A stretch of DNA of 11,996 bases from Gemmatimonadota bacterium (GTDB taxonomy: Bacteria > Gemmatimonadota > Gemmatimonadetes > Longimicrobiales > RSA9). This document shows positions 6,488-11,996 of this stretch, one piece after another. The notes under the pieces were generated by a model, which had not been told where the DNA came from, did not search any database, and worked only from the letters and a program-made list of their open reading frames with translations. The stretch is from NCBI GenBank assembly GCA_016207445.1, contig JACQPS010000256.1, positions 1 to 11,996 of the forward strand. Reading direction: 5' to 3'. The position numbers and the translations under genes were made by a program. How positions within the stretch are numbered: position 1 is the first letter of the stretch; each line of letters begins with the position of its first letter.

Positions 6488-7546
6488 ATGGCTGTGCCCG
6501 CGGCGGCCGGGCCCGCGCTGTCTCCATGCCTCGCTCGGATTCTGCGAGGGGAGCACCTCACCAGCGCAGAGGCGGAGAGCGCCTTCACGCTGGTGATGGA
6601 GGGGCGGGCCACGTCCGTTCAGATCGCCGCGCTCCTCGTCGGGCTCAAAGTCAAGGGAGAGGTGCCCGCAGAAGTGGCCGGCGGCGTGCGCGCGCTCCGG
6701 CGAGCCATGGTGCCGGTTCCGGTCGCATCCGGACACACGATCGTGGACACGTGCGGCACGGGCGGCGGCAAGATCACGACCTTCAACATCTCCACCGCTG
6801 CCGCGCTGGTCACGGCGGGCGCCGGCGTGCGTGTCGCCAAGCACGGCAACCGCTCGTTCACCTCGCGCTGCGGCAGCGCCGACGTGCTGCAAGCCCTCGG
6901 TGTCGCGATCGAGCTGGAGCCGCAGGCTATGGCAGAAGTGCTGGACCGCGCCGGCATCGTGTTCATGTTCGCACCGCTGTTGCATCCCGCGATGCGGCAC
7001 GTGGCGCCGGTCCGCAAGGAGCTGGGTGTCCCGACCATCATGAACCTGCTCGGCCCGCTCACCAATCCCGCGGGCGCACGCCGCCAGCTCGTGGGCGTGG
7101 CCGAGCCGCGCCTGCTCGAGCTGATTGCCGGCGCGCTCGCCGAGCTGGGCCATGACTCCGCGCTGGTCGTGCACGGCGCGCCGGGACTGGATGAGCTCAG
7201 CCCCGTGGGCGCCAGCGACGTGCTGGAGGTGCGATCGGGGTCGGTCCATCGACGCCGCTTCGAGCCCTCGCAGCAGTTCGGCTGGCGCGGCCTGCGCATC
7301 GAGGAGCTCGCGGGCGGTGAGCCGGCCGAGAACGCGCGCATCATCCAGGAGGTGCTCTCCGGCGGCGGCACCGCCACTGCCCGCGCCGCCGTGGCGCTGA
7401 ATACCGGCGCTGCCCTGCTCGTGGCGGGGCGAGTCGATTCGGTGGAGGATGGTGTGGCCGAGGCCGAGCGGGCGCTCGACGCGGGTGCGGGACGCGACGC
7501 GCTCGAGCGGCTGCGGCGGGAATCACGGAGAGTGGCGAAGCAGTAG
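6488..7546 (+). CDS. trpD: anthranilate phosphoribosyltransferase
   Basis: TrpD joins anthranilate to PRPP, the second step of tryptophan synthesis. From ATG 6488 the product is 352 residues, the normal length. Supporting segments are TIVDTCGTGGGKITTFNIST (residues 84-103, PRPP loop), VRVAKHGNRSFTSRCGSADVL, FAPLLHPAMRHVAPVRKELG, MNLLGPLTNPA and GLDELSP with the metal-binding Asp235-Glu236. The usual loop reads GTGGD; here the Asp is replaced by Gly94, followed by Lys. A GGAG at 6476-6479 supports this ATG. An in-frame start further upstream at 6452 lies before the likely transcription start. The gene stands apart from trpCFB, with a repeat and lexA between them, and has its own promoter. Confidence 0.94.
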   Translation: MAVPAAAGPALSPCLARILRGEHLTSAEAESAFTLVMEGRATSVQIAALLVGLKVKGEVPAEVAGGVRALRRAMVPVPVASGHTIVDTCGTGGGKITTFNISTAAALVTAGAGVRVAKHGNRSFTSRCGSADVLQALGVAIELEPQAMAEVLDRAGIVFMFAPLLHPAMRHVAPVRKELGVPTIMNLLGPLTNPAGARRQLVGVAEPRLLELIAGALAELGHDSALVVHGAPGLDELSPVGASDVLEVRSGSVHRRRFEPSQQFGWRGLRIEELAGGEPAENARIIQEVLSGGGTATARAAVALNTGAALLVAGRVDSVEDGVAEAERALDAGAGRDALERLRRESRRVAKQ

Positions 7547-7570
7547 CGACGCGAGAGCGGGGCAAGAATT

Positions 7571-7671
7571 ATTTCACGCGGAAACGCGGAGACGCGGAGA
7601 ATAGCCGAGAGAAATTCTAGGAAGTTTTATTCTTGGTTGTCTCCGCCTTCCTCCGCGGCTCCGCGTGAAAT
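7571..7671. repeat. inverted pair of 8-bp-type tandem-repeat arrays (element C), possible terminator
   Basis: The left arm (7571-7600) begins ATTTCACGCGGA and continues with units of the form (A/G)ACGCGGA. The right arm (7641-7671) is its near reverse complement, ending TCCGCGTGAAAT. The outer 12 bp match perfectly and CGCGGAG blocks recur inside. The A+T-rich middle (7601-7640) contains a smaller inverted pair, AGAATA with TATTCT. The element starts 24 bp after the trpD stop and lies between convergent trpD and lexA, so it could end transcription from both sides. Repeats built from ACGC(G/A)GAG units are familiar to me from many environmental bacterial genomes. Confidence 0.88.
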
Positions 7672-7694
7672 GAAGTTCATCGGCATTGCCCTCG

Positions 7695-7877
7695 CTACTC
7701 GGCCTCGCCGCGCGAGGCGCGATCGTTCGAGGTCGCGATCGCCCGCACCGTCCAGGGGCCGCGCAGCGGTGACAACGCTCGGGGCAGCAGCAGGAGCAGC
7801 GTCGCGCGCCGCGTGCGGCGCCCCAGCAAAAACGGGCGTTTCCCAGGCGGGACGGCGACGCGATCGCGCTGCGACAT
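7695..7877 (-). CDS. possible small protein coupled to lexA (60 aa, uncertain)
   Basis: A 60-codon frame starts with ATG overlapping the lexA stop (TGATG) and ends before element C. The product is very Arg/Leu/Pro-rich, with RRATLLLLLPRALSPL in the middle, and I recognise no family. The overlap suggests translational coupling, but in DNA this G+C-rich a chance frame of 60 codons is common, and the composition looks like shadow sequence. The rest of the 330-bp gap between trpD and lexA holds element C and a small perfect stem (7702-7707 with 7713-7718) without a T-run. Confidence 0.2.
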   Translation of the reverse strand: MSQRDRVAVPPGKRPFLLGRRTRRATLLLLLPRALSPLRGPWTVRAIATSNDRASRGEAE

Positions 7878-8485
7878 CAGTACTTCCGCACCACGCCGAT
7901 CACGATGCCCTGGATCCGGACCTGCGCCGGGCGGTAGTACAGAGGGCGCATGCGCGGGTTCGCCGGCTGCAGGCGGATGCGCCCGTCCGGCTCGCGGTAG
8001 AACTTCTTGACCGTCGCCGAATCGCCGTCCACCAGCGCCACCACCATTTCGCCGTTGTTCGCCGTTTGGCGTGAGTTTACGATGATGTAGTCGCCGTCGC
8101 GGATCTGTTCGTCGATCATCGATTCGCCTTTGACACGCAGCACGTAGTTGTAGCCGCCGCGCGCGAGCATGTCCTCCGGCACCGCGATCGTTTCCTGTTC
8201 CTCGATCGCTTCGATGGGCACGCCCGCCGCCACCGCGCCCAGGAGTGGCAGCTCCACCGCCGCCACGCGCATCCCGGCCGGCACCAGTTCGATCGATCGA
8301 CTCTCGTTGTAGCTCTTTCGGATGTAGCCTTTACGCTTCAGATTCTCCAGGTGCTCATGCACCGTGGCCAGCGAGGAATAGCTGAATCGTTGCGCGATCT
8401 CTTCGAAGCTGGGCGAGTACCCGTGCTCATCCACGAACTCACGCAGGAAGTCCAGGATCTCTTTCTGTCGCCGCGTCAGGGGCAT
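7877..8485 (-). CDS. lexA: LexA repressor, SOS regulator (S24 autoprotease)
   Basis: LexA represses DNA-damage genes and cleaves itself when RecA filaments form. The 202-residue product begins MPLTRRQKEILDFLREF and has the LexA winged-helix domain over about 1-68, with GYSPSFEEIAQRF and ATVHEHLENLKRKGYI. The C-terminal S24 protease domain has the cleavage site Ala87-Gly88 (LLGAVAAGVP), nucleophile Ser122 (KGESMID) and general base Lys160 (SATVKKF). All key residues are present. A longer open frame extends upstream to 8920 but lies antisense to trpC and lacks homology. The start has no Shine-Dalgarno sequence. It is divergent from trpC and convergent with trpD. LexA normally binds its own promoter, but I could not identify an operator by eye. 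Confidence 0.95.
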   Translation of the reverse strand: MPLTRRQKEILDFLREFVDEHGYSPSFEEIAQRFSYSSLATVHEHLENLKRKGYIRKSYNESRSIELVPAGMRVAAVELPLLGAVAAGVPIEAIEEQETIAVPEDMLARGGYNYVLRVKGESMIDEQIRDGDYIIVNSRQTANNGEMVVALVDGDSATVKKFYREPDGRIRLQPANPRMRPLYYRPAQVRIQGIVIGVVRKY

Positions 8486-8641
8486 GAGATTAGTAGCGTT
8501 TTGGGCAGAGTCAGGGGCACAAACATACATTTTCTGCGCCGGTTGTCCGCACCGGGCAGTGGCTGCGCCCGCTGGATTGTGGGCCGAATAAACCCCGAAG
8601 ATCAAGTTTAGCCGACCGCGCGCGCGGGCGCAAGGGTCGCG
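8486..8641. other. divergent intergenic region between lexA and trpC
   Basis: These 156 bp must carry the promoters of both lexA (leftward) and trpC (rightward). The most A+T-rich patch is near 8518-8535. On the minus strand it gives TATGTT at 8527-8522, a weak -10 candidate for lexA with GGACA-like sequence 16-17 nt upstream. On the plus strand AAGGG (8632-8636) is a good ribosome binding site for the trpC ATG at 8642. A 12-bp palindrome of alternating G and C (8616-8627, CCGCGCGCGCGG) lies just before it. No clear LexA box or trp attenuator is visible. Confidence 0.4.
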
Positions 8642-9532
8642 ATGAGTGTGCTCGAAGAAATCGTGCGTGGGAAGCGCGTGGAAGTCGAACGGCTGTCGTC
8701 GCATCGGACCGCTTTGCGGTCGGCGGCGGAGTCGGCGCCGATGACACGTTCTTTCGCCAGCGTATTGCAACGGCGCGGCGAAGTGGCCGTGATCGCGGAA
8801 ATGAAGCGTCGCTCGCCATCGGCTGGCTGGCTGTGGGCGGATGCGCGGGCCGAAGAAATCGGGGCCGCGTATGAAGCGGCGGGCGCATCGGCGGTGAGCG
8901 TATTGACGGAGGCGCAGCACTTCGGCGGGAGTCTGGCGGACCTGCGCGCAGTGCGCGAGCGGATCGGGCTGCCGGTGTTGCGGAAGGATTTCCTCATCGA
9001 TGAATTGCAGTTGTGGGAGTCGCGTGCGGCGGGGGCGGACGCGGTGTTGCTGATCGTGCGGATCCTGGAACTTGAGCGGCTACAAGCACTTCTGGCGCTG
9101 GCCCGGGAGCTCGGGCTGGCCGCGTTGGTCGAGGTGCACTCCCGCGGCGAGCTGGAGTGCGCGCTGGCGGCGGAGGCGGACATCGTGGGTGTGAACAGTC
9201 GGGATCTGGACACGTTGCGCATGGATGTGACGCTCGCGTTGGAACTGGCGCCCGAAGTTCCCGCGGAGCGCGTGCTGGTCGCGGAGAGCGGGATCCGGGA
9301 GGCGGCGGATGTGGATCGGTTGGGGGAAGCGGGCGTGAATGCGGTGCTGGTGGGTGAAGCGCTGATGCGGGCGCGCGCGTTGCGCGGGGCGATGGCAGCG
9401 ACGGCGGCGCTATGCGGGCGCCGGCGCCGGGAGCGAACGGCAGCAGGATTTGGCGTACCTGCGAGCACGCGTGTCGCGCCATCGACCGGCGAGGCGCAAG
9501 CGCCGTCTGGAGGCAGAGCATGCCCGAAGTGA
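8642..9532 (+). CDS. trpC: indole-3-glycerol phosphate synthase
   Basis: TrpC closes the indole ring, converting CdRP to indole-3-glycerol phosphate with loss of CO2 and water. It is a TIM barrel. Catalytic residues are all seen: Glu53 and Lys55 (IAEMKRRSPS), Lys115 (PVLRKDFLID), Glu164 (ALVEVHSRGE), Asn185 (GVNSRDLDTL), and Glu215-Ser216 (VAESGI). The barrel ends near residue 258. The remaining 38 or so residues (about 259-296) form an Arg-rich then Ala/Gly/Pro-rich tail not usual in the family, which is near 255-270 residues. AAGGG six nt before the ATG supports this start. The stop overlaps trpF by 13 bp, and the tail region also encodes the trpF ribosome binding site. Confidence 0.95.
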   Translation: MSVLEEIVRGKRVEVERLSSHRTALRSAAESAPMTRSFASVLQRRGEVAVIAEMKRRSPSAGWLWADARAEEIGAAYEAAGASAVSVLTEAQHFGGSLADLRAVRERIGLPVLRKDFLIDELQLWESRAAGADAVLLIVRILELERLQALLALARELGLAALVEVHSRGELECALAAEADIVGVNSRDLDTLRMDVTLALELAPEVPAERVLVAESGIREAADVDRLGEAGVNAVLVGEALMRARALRGAMAATAALCGRRRRERTAAGFGVPASTRVAPSTGEAQAPSGGRACPK

Positions 9533-10161
9533 AGATCTGCGGCGTGTGCCGGGCGGAAGATGCGGCGCTCGCGGTCGCGGCCGGCGCCGACTACGTCGGC
9601 GTCGTGCTCTCGTCGGGCACGCCGCGCGCGCGCTCGCTGCGGCAGGCTGTTGCTATCTATGCTGCGGCCAGCGGGTTACGGCGGGCGGGTGTCTTCGTCA
9701 ATGCGGCCTTCGAAGAGCTGTGCGAGGCGGCGGATCGCCTGCGCCTGGACGTGCTGCAGCTGCACGGCAGCGAGCCGCCGGAGCTGGTCGAGGCGGTGCG
9801 CAAGGCGGGTCCCTGGTCGGTGTGGAAGGCGGTGCGTCCGCGCGGCCGCGCGGAGTTCCTCGCCGCGCTCGACATGTATCACGGCGCGGCCGATGCCGTG
9901 CTCGTGGACGGCTTCAGCGCGCGCGCGCCGGGAGGCGCGGGCGTGCGCTTTCGCTGGGAGCTGGTGGCGCGCGCGCGCTCGCACGTGCCCGCGGGGCTGC
10001 GCTTCGTCATCGCAGGCGGCCTCACGCCGCTGAACGTCGGGGAAGCCGTGCGTCGCCTGCAGCCGGATGTCGTGGACGTGAGCTCGGGCGTCGAGGCGCG
10101 CGTCGGCGAAAAATCTGCGGAGCTGGTGCACGCCTTCGTCGCGGCGGCCAGAGTCGCATGA
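9520..10161 (+). CDS. trpF: phosphoribosylanthranilate isomerase
   Basis: TrpF performs the Amadori rearrangement of PRA to CdRP, between the TrpD and TrpC steps. The 213-residue TIM barrel shows VKICGV with catalytic Cys7, ADYVGVVLSSGTPRARS, VLQLHGSE, VLVDGFSARAPGGAG with catalytic Asp130, FVIAGGLTP, and VDVSSGVE near the phosphate-binding end. The start ATG has an excellent GGAGG (9509-9513) six nt upstream, within the end of trpC. Its stop overlaps the trpB start as ATGA. This is a separate trpF, not fused to trpC as in E. coli. Confidence 0.95.
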   Translation: MPEVKICGVCRAEDAALAVAAGADYVGVVLSSGTPRARSLRQAVAIYAAASGLRRAGVFVNAAFEELCEAADRLRLDVLQLHGSEPPELVEAVRKAGPWSVWKAVRPRGRAEFLAALDMYHGAADAVLVDGFSARAPGGAGVRFRWELVARARSHVPAGLRFVIAGGLTPLNVGEAVRRLQPDVVDVSSGVEARVGEKSAELVHAFVAAARVA

Positions 10162-11351
10162 CGGAAGCGGTCATCGACTGGTTCGGCCGCTTCGGCGGCC
10201 GCTACGTTCCGGAGACGCTGGTGGCGGCGCTCGAGGAGCTGGACGCCGCGTACGAGGCGGCGCGGGGGGATGCCGCCTTCTGGGGCGAGCTGAACGGCCT
10301 GCTGCGCGACTACGTGGGCCGGCCGACCCCGCTCTATCTTGCGCAGCGGCTTGGGGATGCGGTGGGCGGCACGCGCGTCTACCTGAAGCGCGAGGACCTC
10401 AACCACACCGGCGCCCACAAGATCAACAACACGCTCGGACAGGTCCTGCTGGCTCGACGCATGGGGAAGCGGCGCATCATCGCGGAGACCGGAGCGGGCC
10501 AGCACGGCGTCGCCACGGCAACCGTGTGCGCGCTCTTCGGCCTGGAATGCGTGATCTACATGGGTGCGGAAGACGTGCGGCGGCAGGCGCTGAACGTCTA
10601 CCGCATGGAGCTGCTCGGCGCCGAGGTCCGCACCGTGGCAGCGGGGACGCGCACGCTCAAGGATGCGACGAACGAGGCGATGCGCGACTGGGTCACGAAC
10701 GTCGAGAGCACACACTACATCATTGGCTCGGTGGTCGGCCCCAGCCCGTATCCGCGGCTGGTGCGCGATTTTCAGGCGGTGATCGGCCGCGAAACGCGCG
10801 CGCAGCTGCACGAGCGGGAAGGCCGGCTGCCGGCGGCCGTGATCGCCTGCGTGGGCGGCGGGTCGAACGCGCTCGGCATCTTTCACGATTTCATCCCGGA
10901 GCCGTCGGTCGAGCTGATCGGCGTGGAGGCCGCTGGGGAAGGACTGGACAGCGGCCGGCACGCGGCGTCGCTGGCCGCGGGCCGGCCGGGCGTGCTGCAC
11001 GGCTCGCTCAGCTACGTCTTGCAGGATGACGCCGGTCAGATCGCGCCTGCGCACTCGGTCTCGGCGGGACTTGACTATCCGGGCGTCGGACCCGAGCATG
11101 CACACCTGAAGGAGACCGGCCGAGCGACCTACACCAGCGTCACCGACGAGGAGGCGCTGGCGGCGTTCGGCTCTCTGGCGCGGCTGGAAGGCGTCATCCC
11201 CGCGCTGGAAAGCGCGCACGCAGTCGCGCATTTCCTGCGCGATGGCCGGCGCTGGTCCCGGATCGGCCCCGTGGTCATCTGTCTGAGCGGACGGGGCGAC
11301 AAGGACGTGGCGCAGGTGGCCGAGCGTACCGGCCCAACCCGATTGCTCTGA
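10158..11351 (+). CDS. trpB: tryptophan synthase beta chain
   Basis: TrpB condenses indole with serine to tryptophan using PLP, as an alpha2-beta2 complex with TrpA. The 397-residue product starts MTEAVIDWFGRFGGRYVPET, the usual TrpB1 N-terminus. It has the PLP lysine Lys88 in NHTGAHKINN, Glu110 in AETGAGQHG, the phosphate-binding loop GGGSNA (233-238), and GRGDKD at 378-383. It is the canonical TrpB1 type, which works with TrpA, not the longer TrpB2. The ATG overlaps the trpF stop by four bases. trpA, usually next, is absent here; the following gene is unrelated, so trpA must lie elsewhere. Confidence 0.96.
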   Translation: MTEAVIDWFGRFGGRYVPETLVAALEELDAAYEAARGDAAFWGELNGLLRDYVGRPTPLYLAQRLGDAVGGTRVYLKREDLNHTGAHKINNTLGQVLLARRMGKRRIIAETGAGQHGVATATVCALFGLECVIYMGAEDVRRQALNVYRMELLGAEVRTVAAGTRTLKDATNEAMRDWVTNVESTHYIIGSVVGPSPYPRLVRDFQAVIGRETRAQLHEREGRLPAAVIACVGGGSNALGIFHDFIPEPSVELIGVEAAGEGLDSGRHAASLAAGRPGVLHGSLSYVLQDDAGQIAPAHSVSAGLDYPGVGPEHAHLKETGRATYTSVTDEEALAAFGSLARLEGVIPALESAHAVAHFLRDGRRWSRIGPVVICLSGRGDKDVAQVAERTGPTRLL

Positions 11352-11373
11352 AGCCGTTCCACCCGACGGCCTC

Positions 11374-11996
11374 GTGACTGGACCTGTCGATCTTCCCCGC
11401 TTCGATGCGGCGCCGGCCGCCCTCCCGGCCGAGGAGCTCACATCCTCGGAGGTGGGCGAGCTGTTGAGCACGCTCACCAAGGCGTTCCGCGCGTCTCAGC
11501 TCTACCAGGCCAAGAACCCGATGTACCAGCGGTTCCTGGGCGCGATCCAGGACGCGTTCCGGCGAATCTGGGAGCGCGCGCCGTCGCTGCGTCTGATGGT
11601 CGAGGAGCAAGCGCTACGCTGGCAGGAGCAGAAGATTTCCGTGGGCGAGGGCCGCGAAAGCTTCGCATTCCTCTTCTACAAGGATGGGATCCGGTCGCTG
11701 ACGTTCCTGCCGGGCTTCGAGGACGAGGTCGAGCGTTTCATGGCCGCGGTGAGCCGCGCACGCCAGATCGACCAGAGCGGGGACGACCTGGTGACGCTGC
11801 TCTGGGAGCAGGAGTTCCAGTGCTTCCAGTACGGCTATGTAGACATGCTCGCCGAGGGTGTCGAGATGTACGAGGCCAAGGGCACGGGCCTCGAGACAGT
11901 GCAGCCCCAGCAGATCGCGGCGCAGGTCAACGCGGAGGTGCAGGAGACGGCGGCGGCCGGGGAAGAGCAGTCCGCGCAGCCCGTGACCGAGGCGGC
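11374..11996 (+). CDS. conserved protein of unknown function, N-terminal part (cut by window edge)
   Basis: An open frame of 207 codons begins at GTG 11374, 22 bp after the trpB stop, and stays open to the window end. The start has no clear Shine-Dalgarno sequence, so it may depend on trpB readthrough. The protein has a helical start, with LTKAFRASQLYQAKNPMYQ near residues 36-54. A segment LFYKDGIRSLTFLPGFEDEV lies near 103-122, then DDLVTLLWEQEFQ near 142-154. From about residue 180 it becomes a Gln/Glu/Ala-rich linker. The pattern recalls N-terminal regions of bacterial proteins that carry HEAT repeats or unknown C-terminal domains, known to me only as hypothetical. I assign no function. 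Confidence 0.75.
   Translation, partial: MTGPVDLPRFDAAPAALPAEELTSSEVGELLSTLTKAFRASQLYQAKNPMYQRFLGAIQDAFRRIWERAPSLRLMVEEQALRWQEQKISVGEGRESFAFLFYKDGIRSLTFLPGFEDEVERFMAAVSRARQIDQSGDDLVTLLWEQEFQCFQYGYVDMLAEGVEMYEAKGTGLETVQPQQIAAQVNAEVQETAAAGEEQSAQPVTEA

Noticed and set aside
5714..7249. Minus-strand 511-codon frame opposite the TPR gene and trpD
   Set aside because: Antisense to two recognisable genes, crosses the trpD promoter, and has low-complexity Arg/His/Gly composition.
7702..7718. Small perfect stem (6 bp, 5-nt loop) as a lexA terminator
   Set aside because: No T-run follows on either strand, and such stems are frequent by chance in G+C-rich DNA; element C is a better candidate.
7637..8074. 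Plus-strand 145-codon frame near the lexA end
   Set aside because: Runs out of element C and antisense through lexA, with no homology or ribosome binding site.
8616..8627. Palindrome of alternating G and C before trpC as an operator
   Set aside because: Low-complexity GC alternation in a G+C-rich genome; no second copy or known operator match seen.
8486..8641. Trp leader peptide with attenuator before trpC
   Set aside because: No short frame with consecutive Trp codons and no terminator hairpin with a T-run was found.
9879..11480. Minus-strand 533-codon frame opposite trpF and trpB
   Set aside because: Antisense shadow arising from high G+C codon bias; the plus-strand genes have complete catalytic motifs and overlapping operon starts.

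Overview
The window is very G+C-rich bacterial chromosome holding mostly housekeeping and biosynthetic genes. Gene content and style point to a soil or environmental lineage such as Gemmatimonadota, Acidobacteriota or a relative. The signs are the human-type adenylosuccinate lyase N-terminus, the NAPE-PLD-like hydrolase, a ZU5 lipoprotein plus TPR pair, and short-period tandem repeats placed as inverted arms between genes. The phylum is my inference and no marker here settles it. I see no phage, IS, CRISPR, rRNA or tRNA.

Left block (1-3381, minus strand): truA, a transaldolase/F6P-aldolase family gene and an HtrA/DegP protease form a tight overlapping operon. It is read leftward from a good TTGACA promoter that may give a leaderless or nearly leaderless truA mRNA. 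A 7-bp inverted tandem repeat follows, then the start of purB, which runs off the left edge. The purB start codon appears to lie inside the repeat.

Middle block (3401-6421, plus strand): a 14-bp inverted tandem repeat separates truA from a divergent metallo-beta-lactamase-fold gene that resembles NAPE-hydrolysing phospholipase D closely. Its 3' end overlaps, antisense, a short relic of an MFS transporter gene. Next comes a translationally coupled pair: a lipoprotein with a ZU5-like domain and a TPR-repeat protein.

Right block (6422-11996): this is a broken-up tryptophan locus. trpD has its own promoter and is followed by an 8-bp-type inverted repeat. lexA lies convergent to trpD and divergent from trpC-trpF-trpB, which overlap one another as an operon. 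trpE, trpG and trpA are not in the window. After trpB comes the start of a large conserved gene of unknown function, cut by the right edge. The trp genes encode anthranilate to phosphoribosylanthranilate (TrpD), isomerisation (TrpF), indole-glycerol-phosphate synthesis (TrpC) and the tryptophan synthase beta step (TrpB).

The most unusual features are the three inverted tandem-repeat elements, which share architecture but not sequence. Two of them touch the start codon region of a neighbouring gene. A TrpD lacking the usual metal-binding Asp of its GTGGD motif is also notable. I found no convincing new multi-gene system.
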